Assembly: GCF_003600685.1 (NCBI RefSeq)
Contig: NZ_CP032084.1
Location: 4,650,001-4,714,000, forward strand
Reading direction: 5' to 3'
DNA length: 64,000 nucleotides
From: Achromobacter sp. B7
GTDB lineage: Bacteria > Pseudomonadota > Gammaproteobacteria > Burkholderiales > Burkholderiaceae_B
Shown here: piece after piece, positions 12,942 to 21,381 of the stretch
How positions within the stretch are numbered: the stretch's first letter is position 1
Layout: each line of letters begins with the position of its first letter
Program-made: the position numbers and the translations under genes
The notes under the pieces: generated by a model
The model's database searches: none
Told to the model about the DNA's origin: nothing
Seen by the model: only the letters and a program-made list of their open reading frames with translations

Positions 12942-13736
12942 CTACAGCTTTTCGGTTTCGCCCGACTTGGGCTGCCACTTCATCAAACGCTTTTCACCGA
13001 TGCCCACGATGTAGTCCAGCACCAGCGCAAACGCCGTCAGCACCACTATGCCCGCGAACACGGTGTTCACGTCGAACGTGCCCTCGGCTTGCAGGATCAG
13101 GTACCCGACGCCGCTTGCCGACCCCAGATATTCACCCACCACCGCGCCCACGAAGGCCAAGCCCACCGACGTATGCAGGCTGGAGAACACCCAGCTGGTG
13201 GCAGACGGCAGGTAGACGTGACGCAGCAACTGACGCTTGCGAGCGCCCAGCATGCGAGCGTTGTCCAGCAAAGTGGGGCTGACTTCGCGCACGCCCTGGT
13301 AGACGTTGAAGAACACGATGAAGAACACCAGCGTGACCGCCAGCGCCACCTTGGACCAGATGCCCAGCCCGAACCACATGCCGAAGATCGGCGCCAGGAT
13401 GACGCGCGGCATCGAGTTGGCCGCCTTGATGTAGGGGTCAAGGATGGCGCTGGCGCGTGGCGACAGCCCCAGCCACAAACCAAAGCCCAGGCCCGCGATG
13501 GTGCCGATGAAAAACGCCAGCACGGTTTCGGTCAACGTCACCCACAAGTGGGTGTAGATGTCGGCGTTGGTGACGAACCAGGCCCAGATGCGGCCCCAGA
13601 CTTTCAGCGGTTCGCCAAAGAAGAACGCCACCTTGGAATCGCGCGACGCAAAATGCCAGACGCCCAGGATGACGACCAGCAGCAGCAGTTGCCAGAAGCG
13701 CAGGCTGGCGGAACCGGATTTGAATGACTTCGACAT
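12942..13736 (-). CDS. ABC transporter permease (SsuC/TauC type)
   Basis: A 264-residue inner-membrane permease with about six transmembrane helices. It carries the BPD_transp_1 coupling loop, visible as EVSPTLLDNARMLGARKRQLLRHVYLP (EAA-like motif). It belongs with the ATPase and binding protein encoded immediately upstream; the ATPase stop is only 3 bases away. The family moves nitrate, sulfonates, taurine, pyrimidine precursors and aromatic acids. Here the operon also encodes a CoA-transferase, which favours an organic acid. Confidence 0.9.
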   Translation of the reverse strand: MSKSFKSGSASLRFWQLLLLVVILGVWHFASRDSKVAFFFGEPLKVWGRIWAWFVTNADIYTHLWVTLTETVLAFFIGTIAGLGFGLWLGLSPRASAILDPYIKAANSMPRVILAPIFGMWFGLGIWSKVALAVTLVFFIVFFNVYQGVREVSPTLLDNARMLGARKRQLLRHVYLPSATSWVFSSLHTSVGLAFVGAVVGEYLGSASGVGYLILQAEGTFDVNTVFAGIVVLTAFALVLDYIVGIGEKRLMKWQPKSGETEKL

Positions 13737-13739
13737 ACC

Positions 13740-14549
13740 TCAGGCTCGCTTCTGTTGGGCATAGCCCTTGAGCACTTCTTCGCGCAGCACGGCCCAGATG
13801 GCCGAATGCAGTTCAACGAAGCGCGGATGGGCGCGGACCTCTGCCACGTCGCGCGGACGCGGCAGGTCTATGGCGAATTCCCCGATCGGGTGCGTGCCGG
13901 GGCCGGCAGACAACACGATCACGCGGTCGCTCATGGCAATGGCTTCGTCCAGGTCGTGCGTGATGAACAGCACGGCCTTGCGCTTGGCCATCCACAAATC
14001 CAGGACCTCGTTTTCCATCAACTGGCGCGTCTGGATATCCAGCGCCGAGAACGGCTCGTCCATGAGGATGATGTCGGGGTCGCGGATCAGCGTCTGGGCC
14101 AGCATGGCGCGCTTGCGCATGCCGCCCGACATCTGGTGCGGATAGCGGCTTTCAAAGCCGCCCAGGCCCACGCGCCGCATCCATTCGCGGCCGCGTTCCA
14201 GCGCTTCGGGGCGCGGCACGCCCGCGAAGTCCAGACCGGCCACCACGTTGTCCAGCGCACTGCGCCAGGGCAAGAGCGCCTCGCCCTGGAACATGTAGCC
14301 CGCGCGCGAATTGATGCCCGACAGCGGTTGCCCAAAGACCTTTACCTGCCCGCTGGACGGTGCCAGCAAGCCGGCGCCGACGTTAAGCAGGGTGGATTTG
14401 CCGCAGCCGGTCGGGCCCACCACCGACACGAACTCGCCCGGCGCGATGGCCAGGGTCGTGTCGCTGACGGCGGTGTAGCGCTGCGACCGGTCGTCGCGCG
14501 AAACAAAGGTGCAACTGATATTTTCCAGCGATAGTGCGGCTTCAGCCAT
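13740..14549 (-). CDS. ABC transporter ATP-binding protein (SsuB/TauB type)
   Basis: A 269-residue ABC ATPase. Walker A is VVGPTGCGKSTLLN, the Q-loop region is GYMFQGEALLPW, the signature is MSGGMRKRAMLAQ, Walker B is DIILMDEPFSALD and the H-loop is LFITHDLDEA. The chosen ATG overlaps the stop of the binding-protein gene (ATGGCTGA), which implies translational coupling. The upstream extension that would add 20 residues has no support. It energises import through the adjacent permease. Confidence 0.93.
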   Translation of the reverse strand: MAEAALSLENISCTFVSRDDRSQRYTAVSDTTLAIAPGEFVSVVGPTGCGKSTLLNVGAGLLAPSSGQVKVFGQPLSGINSRAGYMFQGEALLPWRSALDNVVAGLDFAGVPRPEALERGREWMRRVGLGGFESRYPHQMSGGMRKRAMLAQTLIRDPDIILMDEPFSALDIQTRQLMENEVLDLWMAKRKAVLFITHDLDEAIAMSDRVIVLSAGPGTHPIGEFAIDLPRPRDVAEVRAHPRFVELHSAIWAVLREEVLKGYAQQKRA

Positions 14550-15582
14550 TGGCGTACTTCTCGTTGGCGCGGCGCGCGAAATCGTTGGTCCAGACCTTGG
14601 ACGGATCAATCTTCGAGCCGTCGAAATCCGCTTGGTAGGCGGCCAGCGCCTTGAGCGCGGTGGCGGCGCCGTCCTCGGGGATCATGCCATTGGGCGACAG
14701 GCCTTCCAGGCTCTTGGAAATGGCGGCCTTGTACACGGCCGGATCGCCCAGCAGGTAGGTTTCCGGCACGATCTTGGCGATCTCGTCGGGGCCCGCCTTT
14801 TGAATCCATTTATCGGCGCGCACCAGGGCGTTGGTCAGCGCCTGGGTGGTGTTGGGGTTGGCGTCGATGAATGCTTGCGGCGCGTACAGGCAGCCGGCGG
14901 GCATGTTGCCGCCGAAGATGTCCTGCGTGTCTTTCAACGTGCGCGTGTCGACAATGATCTGGATATCGCCCGGCATTTCCAACATCGACACCACGGGGTC
15001 GGTGTTGGAGATGGCGTCGATCTGGCCACTGCGCAGCGCGGTCACCGCGCCGGCGCCGGCGCCCACACCGATGATGGAAACGTCCGATGCCTTCAGCCCG
15101 TGCTTGGCCAGGAAGAAGCTGACCACCATGTTGGTGGACGAGCCCGGCGCGGTCACGCCGATCTTCTTGCCCTTGAGGTCGGCCGGGCCCTTGTAGTTGG
15201 GCAGGTTTTTCTTGGACACGCCCACGCCGATCATCGGCGCGCGGCCTTGCAGCACGAAGGCGCGATAGGCCTGGCCCTTGGACTGCATCGACAACGTGTG
15301 CTCGAACGCACCGGACACGACATCGGCGCTGCCGCCGACCACGGCTTGCAGCGCTTTGGAGCCGCCGGCAAAGTCCGCGATGCTGACGTCCAACCCTTCG
15401 TCCTTGAAGTAGCCGCGGGCTTCGGCGATGGACAGCGGAAGATAGTAGATCAGGGGCTTGCCGCCGACGGCGATCTGCACCTTGGTCTTTTCCAGTTTTT
15501 GTGCGCGCACGATGGCGGGCGCCAGGCTCATGATGCCGGCGGCGCCGGCGATCTTGAGCAACTCACGGCGAGTAACTGACAT
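14542..15582 (-). CDS. ABC transporter substrate-binding protein (NMT1/TauA type)
   Basis: A 346-residue periplasmic binding protein. The N-terminus MSVTRRELLKIAGAAGIM has an RR-x-x-L core and AQ cleavage region, so Tat export is possible. KTKVQIAVGGKPLIYYLPLSIAEARGYFKDEGLDV is the NMT1/SsuA opening. The ligand is unknown. The gene follows the CaiB-type gene by 12 bases and overlaps the ATPase gene by 8, placing all four genes in one transcript. Confidence 0.9.
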   Translation of the reverse strand: MSVTRRELLKIAGAAGIMSLAPAIVRAQKLEKTKVQIAVGGKPLIYYLPLSIAEARGYFKDEGLDVSIADFAGGSKALQAVVGGSADVVSGAFEHTLSMQSKGQAYRAFVLQGRAPMIGVGVSKKNLPNYKGPADLKGKKIGVTAPGSSTNMVVSFFLAKHGLKASDVSIIGVGAGAGAVTALRSGQIDAISNTDPVVSMLEMPGDIQIIVDTRTLKDTQDIFGGNMPAGCLYAPQAFIDANPNTTQALTNALVRADKWIQKAGPDEIAKIVPETYLLGDPAVYKAAISKSLEGLSPNGMIPEDGAATALKALAAYQADFDGSKIDPSKVWTNDFARRANEKYANG

Positions 15583-15594
15583 GGGGTTGTCTCC

Positions 15595-16854
15595 TTAGTT
15601 GTCGGGTTTACCGATAGCGCCGGTCTTCGCCAGCTCGTCAATAGCCGCTGAATCATACCCCAGCGATTTCAGGACTTCCTCGGTATGTTCCCCTAATTTC
15701 GGGCCTACCCAGCGCGTCTGGCCAGGGGTTTCAGACAGCTTGGGAACCACGGCGGGAAGCTTGACGGGGCTGCCGTCGGCAAGGCGATGTTGTTCGATCA
15801 TGCGGCGCGCCAGGAACTGCGGATCGTTGAACATGTCTGCCACGCTGTAGATCTTGCCGACCGGCACGTCCGCCGCTTTCAGGGTGCCCAGCGCCTCGTC
15901 GATATTGCGGCCGTCGCACCACTGCTGGATGGCGCCATCGATCTCTTGGACGCGGCGCGCGCGGCCGTCGTTACGCACCAGATCAGGGTCTTCGGCCAGG
16001 TCGTCGCGGCCGATGGCGCGCATCAGTCGGTGGAAGATGGCGTCGCCATTGCCGGCGATGACGATGTTCTGGCCATCGCGCGTGGTGTAGGTGTTGGAGG
16101 GCACGATGCCGGGCAACGCACCGCCGGTGCGTTCGCGCACCACGCCGGCCACGTCATATTCGGGCACCAGGCTTTCCATCATGTTGAACACGGCTTCGTA
16201 CAGGGCCACGTCAACCATCTGGCCCTGCCCCGCCTGGCATGCCTGGCCCGTCTTGCCGTTCCAGCGCCCGCCCGTGGCGTCGCGATGGCGCAGCGCCATC
16301 ATCGCGCCGATCACGCCATGCAAGGCGGCGATGGAATCGCCGATGGAAATGCCGACCCGCAGCGGCGGCCGGTCGGGGTGGCCCGACACGTAGCGCAGCC
16401 CGCCCATCGATTCACCGATGGCGCCAAAACCCGGCTGGTCTTTCATGGGGCCGGTCTGGCCGTAGCCAGACAGCCGCACCATGATCAACGCCGGGTTGAT
16501 GGCGCGCAATTGCTCAAAGCCCAGGCCCCACTTTTCCAGCACGCCCGGCCGGTAGTTTTCAACCACGACGTCGGCGTCCAGCGCCAGCTTGCGGGCAATT
16601 TCCTGCGCGCGCGGATCTTTCAGGTTCAGGGCAATGGACTGCTTGTTGCGCGCCTGCACCGTCCACCAGAGCGAATTGCCCTCGTGCAGATGGCGCCAGC
16701 TGCGGATGGGGTCTCCGCCGCCCGTGCCATCAAGCCCGTGGGGCGTTTCCACCTTGATGACGTCGGCGCCGAATTCGCCGAAGATGCGCGCGGCGAAAGG
16801 GCCGGCGATGAGCGTGCCGAGTTCCAGGACTTTCAGTCCGGTCAGCGCTGACAT
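15595..16854 (-). CDS. CaiB/BaiF (family III) CoA-transferase
   Basis: A 419-residue family III acyl-CoA:carboxylate CoA-transferase. It begins LTGLKVLELGTLIAGPFAARIFGEFGADVIKVE and contains YRPGVLEKWGLGFEQLRAINPALIMVRLSGYGQTGP. The segment GFGAIGESMGGLRYVSGHPDRPPLR precedes the usual catalytic Asp region. It would move CoA to a carboxylic acid. As first gene of a four-gene operon with an ABC importer, it may activate the imported acid; the substrate is not known. GAGGAAG lies upstream of the ATG. Confidence 0.92.
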   Translation of the reverse strand: MSALTGLKVLELGTLIAGPFAARIFGEFGADVIKVETPHGLDGTGGGDPIRSWRHLHEGNSLWWTVQARNKQSIALNLKDPRAQEIARKLALDADVVVENYRPGVLEKWGLGFEQLRAINPALIMVRLSGYGQTGPMKDQPGFGAIGESMGGLRYVSGHPDRPPLRVGISIGDSIAALHGVIGAMMALRHRDATGGRWNGKTGQACQAGQGQMVDVALYEAVFNMMESLVPEYDVAGVVRERTGGALPGIVPSNTYTTRDGQNIVIAGNGDAIFHRLMRAIGRDDLAEDPDLVRNDGRARRVQEIDGAIQQWCDGRNIDEALGTLKAADVPVGKIYSVADMFNDPQFLARRMIEQHRLADGSPVKLPAVVPKLSETPGQTRWVGPKLGEHTEEVLKSLGYDSAAIDELAKTGAIGKPDN

Positions 16855-16930
16855 GGTTTGTCTTCCTCACGTTTCGTGCCGCGCCGATGCATTGCCGGGC
16901 GGCTATTTTGACGTTGCGAGCCCTGCTTTG

Positions 16931-17539
16931 CTAAGTGGTCTTGCGCTCCATCAGCGCCCAGGCAATGGTGCCGGCGTCCACGTATTCAAGCTCGCTGCCC
17001 GCGGGCACGCCGCGCGCCAGCCGGGTCACGCGCAGGCCGCGTTCGCCCAGCGCTTCGCCCAGAAAATGGGCGGTGGTCTCGCCTTCCGCCGTGAAGTTGG
17101 TGGCCAGGATAACTTCCGCGACCACGCCGTCGGTGGCGCGCTTGATAACGCGGTCGAAGTCCAGCTCACGCGGGCCGATGCCTTCCAGCGGCGCCACCCG
17201 GCCCATCAACACGTAGTACAGGCCACGGTAGCCGTGGCTGGACTCGATCATGTTCTGGTCGGCCGGCGTTTCCACGATGCACAAGAGCGAGGGGTCGCGC
17301 TTGGGGTTAGCGCAGGTGCCGCAGACCTCGTCTTCAGAAAAGCTGTTGCACCGGGCGCAATGTTTCAAGTCCCGCACGGCGCCGGCCAGCGCCCGCCCCA
17401 GCATGTCCGCGCCTTGCGGGTCATGCTGAAGCAGGTGATAAGCCATGCGCCTGGCCGATCGGACGCCGACGCCCGGCAGGCGCCGAAGCGCCTCGATCAG
17501 AGACACCAGCGGTTCGGGTTCAGGCAGTAAAGGATCCAT
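16931..17539 (-). CDS. recR: Recombination mediator protein RecR
   Basis: A 202-residue RecR. It works with RecF/RecO to load RecA on SSB-coated gaps. The N-terminal helix-hairpin-helix region ([25 protein letters not shown]) precedes a zinc finger ([16 protein letters not shown]). The Toprim domain is visible in [15 protein letters not shown] and [16 protein letters not shown]. It is the last gene of the dnaX-ybaB-recR block, 21 bases behind ybaB. Confidence 0.97.
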   Translation of the reverse strand: MDPLLPEPEPLVSLIEALRRLPGVGVRSARRMAYHLLQHDPQGADMLGRALAGAVRDLKHCARCNSFSEDEVCGTCANPKRDPSLLCIVETPADQNMIESSHGYRGLYYVLMGRVAPLEGIGPRELDFDRVIKRATDGVVAEVILATNFTAEGETTAHFLGEALGERGLRVTRLARGVPAGSELEYVDAGTIAWALMERKTT

Positions 17540-17560
17540 TGCAGCCCAGGGCAGCCTTGC

Positions 17561-17887
17561 TTAGAACGGCAGCTTCATGCCCGGGGGCAGCGGCATGCCG
17601 GCGGTGACGCCCGCCATTTTTTCCTGCGACGTGGTTTCGGCCTTGCGCAGCGCGTCGTTGAACGCAGCGGCAACCAGGTCTTCCAGCATGTCCTTGTCGT
17701 CGCCCAGCAGCGACGGGTCGATCACGACGCGCTTGACGTCGTGGCGGCAGGTCATGGTGACCTTGACCAGGCCGCCGCCGGAGGCGCCTTCGACCAGGAT
17801 TTCGGCCAGCGCATCTTGCGCCTTCTTCATGTTTTCCTGCATCTGCTGCGCCTGGCGCATCAGGCCGGCCAGTTGTCCTTTCATCAT
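17561..17887 (-). CDS. ybaB: YbaB/EbfC nucleoid-associated protein
   Basis: A 108-residue dimeric DNA-binding protein of the YbaB/EbfC family. The core [43 protein letters not shown] is present. An N-terminal helix ([26 protein letters not shown]) and a short glycine/proline-rich tail ([14 protein letters not shown]) flank it. It sits between dnaX and recR, the conserved order in proteobacteria. Confidence 0.95.
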   Translation of the reverse strand: MMKGQLAGLMRQAQQMQENMKKAQDALAEILVEGASGGGLVKVTMTCRHDVKRVVIDPSLLGDDKDMLEDLVAAAFNDALRKAETTSQEKMAGVTAGMPLPPGMKLPF

Positions 17888-17932
17888 GATGGATGTTCCT
17901 TGAACGAGGGAAATAAGAGAGGGGCCGCCGCG

Positions 17933-20494
17933 TCAGGCAGCGGCCGGGGGATCAACGTGGCGGATGGAGTCGGGCACGACATACCCGCCGAAATCGGCCA
18001 ACAAGGCTTGCACAAAAGGATCGACGGCCACCGCGTCTTCGGCGGCCTGCTGGCGCGCGGCGCGTTCGGCCTTGGCCACGGCATGCGCCGTGTCCTCGCC
18101 GGTGACGCCGACCTGCACGTCCAGCCGGATGCCCTGCCCGAAATGTTCGCACAAGACGGTTTGCAGGCGAACCCGGCTTTCGCTTTCGGCCAGGGTTTTT
18201 ACGGCAACGCGCAGGATGATGGCATCGCCCTGCACGCCGGCCCATTCGCTTTGCCGCGCCAGTTCTGCGGCCAGGCCGGTCACGGGCAGGGTCGCGGCCA
18301 GCCCGGGCCAGGCGGCTTGCGTCATGTCTTCGATGCGGGCGCGCGACGAGCGCTTGCGCGAAGGCGCAGCGCCCTCACGGCGGACGGGGGCCACGGGCGG
18401 CGCCACGGAGGGCGCACTGGCCAGCGTTTCAAAACCATCGTCGTCGGGATCGGATGTGAATCCGCTCTCGGGAACAAAGCCGCCTTCGGCTTCAAATGGA
18501 ATTTCTTCGTCGACCCAGGACGGCGGGCCGTCGGGGTCAGCTTCGGCCGGCGCAGTCGCCAGCACGGCAGCAACCGCAGGCGTCACCGCCAGCGCCGCAG
18601 AGCCTGCGGCCTTGGCGGCCGAGGCCTCCGGCGTGGGGAGGGATGCGGAGGCGGCGGGGGCCTGGGCGGGCGATCCGGCGAGGGGCGATCCGGCGGCGGG
18701 CGATCCCGACGCATTGGCCGGGGATGCAACCGTGCTTGCCGGTTGCGCGGAGTCTTCAGGCAGGTCTTCCCAGGGTGGCACGCCATCCGCAGAGGCGACG
18801 GCTGGAGAAGCAGCAGCCTGCTGAGCAGCTGCGCCAGCTTGTGCCGACGCGATGGCCACCTGCGGCGCGGCGGGCGCGAAGTCGGCAGCCGGGGCGTCGA
18901 CGGTCGGAGCAGCGACGGTCGGTGAGGCGACAGCCGGAGAAGCAACCGCCGAAGAAGCAACTGCTGGTGAGGCGACCACTGGAGCATTGGCGGCCATTGA
19001 ACCGGGCAAGTTCGACGGCGCGTCCGCTGCTGCCTTCGAGGCGGCGGCCGCCGTCGAGTCGGCGTTCACCGAGGGTGCGGCCTGGCCGACGGGGCTCGCA
19101 GTCGAAGCCGTCGCGGAGGCCGACATCGGCGCGGATGCGGGCGCGGATGCTGGCGCGGCCAAGGGCGCAACTGCGGGTGCAGAGACAGAAGCCGCTGCGG
19201 GTGCAACGACAGGGGCAACTGCGGAAGCGACAGGGGCAGCTGCGGAAGCGACGGGAGTAGCGGCGGGAGCGGCAGAAGCCTCAATCGCAGCCGCAGCATG
19301 AGCCACCGGCGCGGCCGACGCATCGGCCGCAGTCGCTGCCGCCACTGTCGCCGGCGCCGCCACCTGGCGAGCGGGCGTGGCGGGCGCTTCCAGCGCGGTC
19401 TGCGGACCCGCATCGCCGTTCAGCGCCAGCATGCGCAGGCAGGCCATGATGAAGCCTGCGTACTCGTCGGGTGCCAGCGTCAGTTCGCCTCGGCTGTGCA
19501 CCGCCACGGAATAGAACAGCTGCACGGCGTCGGGATGCAGGCCCAGCGCCAGCCGCGCAATGTCGGCGGCCAACGGATCTTCGGCGGGCGTGACGCCCGT
19601 GACGCGCTGCTCGATCGCGACACGCGACAGCAACACTGCCAGGTCGGCCAAGGCGCCGGCATACGACAAGCCGCGTATGGCTAGTTCGTCGGCAACCGCA
19701 AGCACGCCCTTGGCGTCGCCGGTGGCCAAGGCCTCAAGCAGGCGCACCAGGTGGCGTTGGTCGATGGTGCCGAGCATGCCGCGCACGGCGTCCTCGGTCA
19801 TGTTGCCGGCGCTATAGGCAATGGCCTGGTCGGTAAGCGACAGCGCGTCGCGCATGGACCCTTGCGCGGCCTGGCCGATCAGGCGCAGGGCGGGCACTTC
19901 AAACGCGACTTCTTCGTGGCCCAGCACGGCTTGAAGGTGCCCGACGATGGAATCGGCCGGCATCTGCTTCAAGTTGAATTGCAGGCAGCGCGACAGCACC
20001 GTCACCGGGATCTTTTGGGGGTCCGTGGTGGCCAGGATGAATTTAACGTGGGGGGGCGGTTCTTCCAGCGTCTTCAACATGGCGTTGAAGGCGTGGCCGG
20101 TCAGCATGTGCACTTCGTCGATCATGTAGACCTTGAAGCGCCCCGCGCCCGGCGCGTACACCGCCTGTTCCAGCAACTGCGTCATTTCCTCGACGCCGCG
20201 GTTCGAGGCAGCGTCCAGTTCCAGGTAGTCGACAAAGCGTCCGGCGTCGATCTCGGTACAAGCGCGGCAGACACCGCAAGGCTTGGACGTGATGCCGGTT
20301 TCACAGTTGAGGGACTTGGCCAGGATGCGGGACAACGTGGTCTTGCCCACGCCCCGCGTGCCGGTAAACAACCAGGCATGGTGCAGGCGTTGGGTGTCGA
20401 GCGCATGGGTCAGCGCGCGCACCACGTGATCCTGTCCCACGAGGGTATCGAACGATCTCGGCCGCCACTTGCGGGCCAGTACCAGATAAGTCAT
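17933..20494 (-). CDS. dnaX: DNA polymerase III subunit gamma/tau
   Basis: An 853-residue clamp-loader ATPase, longer than the E. coli protein (643). Walker A is GTRGVGKT (residues 45-52), followed by the zinc module CGVCRAC and the sensor region TLEEPPPHVKFILATTDPQKIPVTVLSRC. A very long Ala/Pro/Ser/Val linker follows, residues ~370-680, partly built of five-residue repeats such as VASPA. A conserved C-terminal tau segment (WPGLAATLPVTGLAAELARQSEWAGV) would contact the polymerase and helicase. No slippery A-rich frameshift site was noticed. It is first in the operon with ybaB and recR. Confidence 0.96.
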   Translation of the reverse strand: MTYLVLARKWRPRSFDTLVGQDHVVRALTHALDTQRLHHAWLFTGTRGVGKTTLSRILAKSLNCETGITSKPCGVCRACTEIDAGRFVDYLELDAASNRGVEEMTQLLEQAVYAPGAGRFKVYMIDEVHMLTGHAFNAMLKTLEEPPPHVKFILATTDPQKIPVTVLSRCLQFNLKQMPADSIVGHLQAVLGHEEVAFEVPALRLIGQAAQGSMRDALSLTDQAIAYSAGNMTEDAVRGMLGTIDQRHLVRLLEALATGDAKGVLAVADELAIRGLSYAGALADLAVLLSRVAIEQRVTGVTPAEDPLAADIARLALGLHPDAVQLFYSVAVHSRGELTLAPDEYAGFIMACLRMLALNGDAGPQTALEAPATPARQVAAPATVAAATAADASAAPVAHAAAAIEASAAPAATPVASAAAPVASAVAPVVAPAAASVSAPAVAPLAAPASAPASAPMSASATASTASPVGQAAPSVNADSTAAAASKAAADAPSNLPGSMAANAPVVASPAVASSAVASPAVASPTVAAPTVDAPAADFAPAAPQVAIASAQAGAAAQQAAASPAVASADGVPPWEDLPEDSAQPASTVASPANASGSPAAGSPLAGSPAQAPAASASLPTPEASAAKAAGSAALAVTPAVAAVLATAPAEADPDGPPSWVDEEIPFEAEGGFVPESGFTSDPDDDGFETLASAPSVAPPVAPVRREGAAPSRKRSSRARIEDMTQAAWPGLAATLPVTGLAAELARQSEWAGVQGDAIILRVAVKTLAESESRVRLQTVLCEHFGQGIRLDVQVGVTGEDTAHAVAKAERAARQQAAEDAVAVDPFVQALLADFGGYVVPDSIRHVDPPAAA
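18899..18986. repeat. In-frame 15-bp repeats in the dnaX linker
   Basis: About six imperfect 15-bp units encode successive VASPA-like pentapeptides (VASPA, VASSA, VASPA, VASPT, VAAPT, VDAPA) in the tau linker. Length changes in multiples of 15 bp would keep the frame. Confidence 0.6.
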
Positions 20495-20535
20495 GGCTGG
20501 ATTGTAGAGCCTGTTTCGCGTGCTGGCTGAAATGC

Positions 20536-20593
20536 AAAGGGGACGGGCTTATTCCCGTGGAACGAATCCCTGGAAAATAACCCCGTCCCCCTT
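20536..20593. repeat. REP-like imperfect palindrome between ffs and dnaX
   Basis: The arms aaaggggacggg and cccgtccccctt are complementary apart from one position. The inner parts (cttattccc / ggaaaataa) extend the pairing. The GGGGACGGG/CCCGTCCCC ends resemble repetitive extragenic palindromes. It lies in the leader between the SRP RNA gene and dnaX. Confidence 0.45.
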
Positions 20594-20642
20594 GAAAGCG
20601 AAGGGCCATGAAATGAAATCATGACCCTTTGCTTTGAAGAAT

Positions 20643-20749
20643 CCGGTTGGCGAGCCTTACTCCGGCACTGACCCTAAACGACTATGGCTGCTTCGTTCCC
20701 GACCTGACCAGGTTCACCGTCGAACCATGCGGAGGGGCCCGCCAACCGG
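20643..20749 (-). ncRNA. ffs: Signal recognition particle RNA (4.5S)
   Basis: The minus strand contains the conserved SRP domain IV hairpin, GGTCAGGTCGGGAACGAAGC followed by AGCC. A closing helix forms between ccggttggcg at the 5' end and cgccaaccgg at the 3' end. The size (~107 nt) fits the small bacterial SRP RNA that partners Ffh in membrane targeting. It lies upstream of dnaX in the same direction, a common betaproteobacterial arrangement. Ends are set from the terminal helix and may differ by a few bases. Confidence 0.93.
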
Positions 20750-20804
20750 AATTCTAGCAGAGCTGCGCTTCGCTTGCTTGCAGCCTTCCGGTTGGCGGGC
20801 CCCT
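20733..20804. repeat. 19-bp inverted repeat at the 5' end of ffs
   Basis: aggggcccgccaaccggaa (20733-20751) is repeated perfectly in inverted orientation at 20786-20804, with a 34-bp spacer. The left arm is the 5' end of the SRP RNA gene, so the right arm is an inverted partial copy of it in the presumed promoter region. Confidence 0.75.
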
Positions 20805-20869
20805 GAGGGGCGGTATGTTGCCCCCTCCCCGGCCCTCCCCCCGAGGGGGAGGGGGTGATGGCTTTGCTT
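20805..20869. other. Non-coding GC-rich segment
   Basis: Part of a gene-free stretch of about 630 bases. It holds a CCCCCTCCCC...GAGGGGGAGGGGG hairpin-forming segment (about 20820-20853) before the minisatellite. No credible gene was seen. Confidence 0.5.
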
Positions 20870-21210
20870 CGCTTGCCATTTTTGGCTCGCTTCGCTTTGC
20901 CTTGCTTCGCTTTGCCCTTGCTTCGCTTTGCCCTTGCTTCGCTTGCCTCGCTTCGCTTTGCCCTTGCTTCGCTTGCCTCGCTTCGCTTTGGCTTGCTTCG
21001 CTTCGGCTTGCTGCGCTTTAGCTTGCTCCGGTTTGCCTTGCTCCGGTTTGCCTCACTGCGGTTTGCCTTGGTCCGGTTTGCCTTGGTCCGGTTCGCCTTG
21101 GTCCGGTTTGCCTTGGTCCGGTTTGCCTTGGTCCGGCTTGCCTTGGTCCGGCTTGCCTTGGTCCAGCTTGCCTGGGTCCGGTTTGCCTTGGTCCAGCTGC
21201 CGTGCTCGCC
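20870..21210. repeat. 15-bp minisatellite downstream of the AddA-like gene
   Basis: The left part is built of 15-16-bp units like cttgcttcgctttgc. From about 21031 to 21195 the array is strictly 15 bp (eleven units), consensus gtttgccttggtccg. Because 15 is a multiple of three, several frames stay open through it. For example, a 148-codon plus-strand frame would encode (RFALV)n. No ribosome site or conserved protein supports translation, so I read it as a non-coding tandem repeat. Segment 21211-21381 after it is degenerate repeat-like sequence with no gene. Confidence 0.85.
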
Positions 21211-21381
21211 TTGCGTTGCCTTGTTCCGCCTTGCCTTGCTTGGCCTTGCTTGCGCCTTATCGGCTTGCTTGCGCCTTATCTGTATGTTTGGCTCGCATTG
21301 ATGGCGTTCGCGAGAGGGTTGCCTGGGGTTGCTTGGCGGCTTTGGGACGGGGTTATTTGTTTTGGGCCAGGGGGCTTTTGG

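Noticed and set aside
20855..21301. 148-codon open frame encoding RFALV repeats
   Set aside because: It is produced by the 15-bp tandem array, which keeps several frames open at once. No ribosome site and no known protein pattern support it. It was reported as a repeat, not a gene.
20840..21345. CRISPR array
   Set aside because: Repeats are contiguous 15-bp units without unique spacers, and no cas gene is present.
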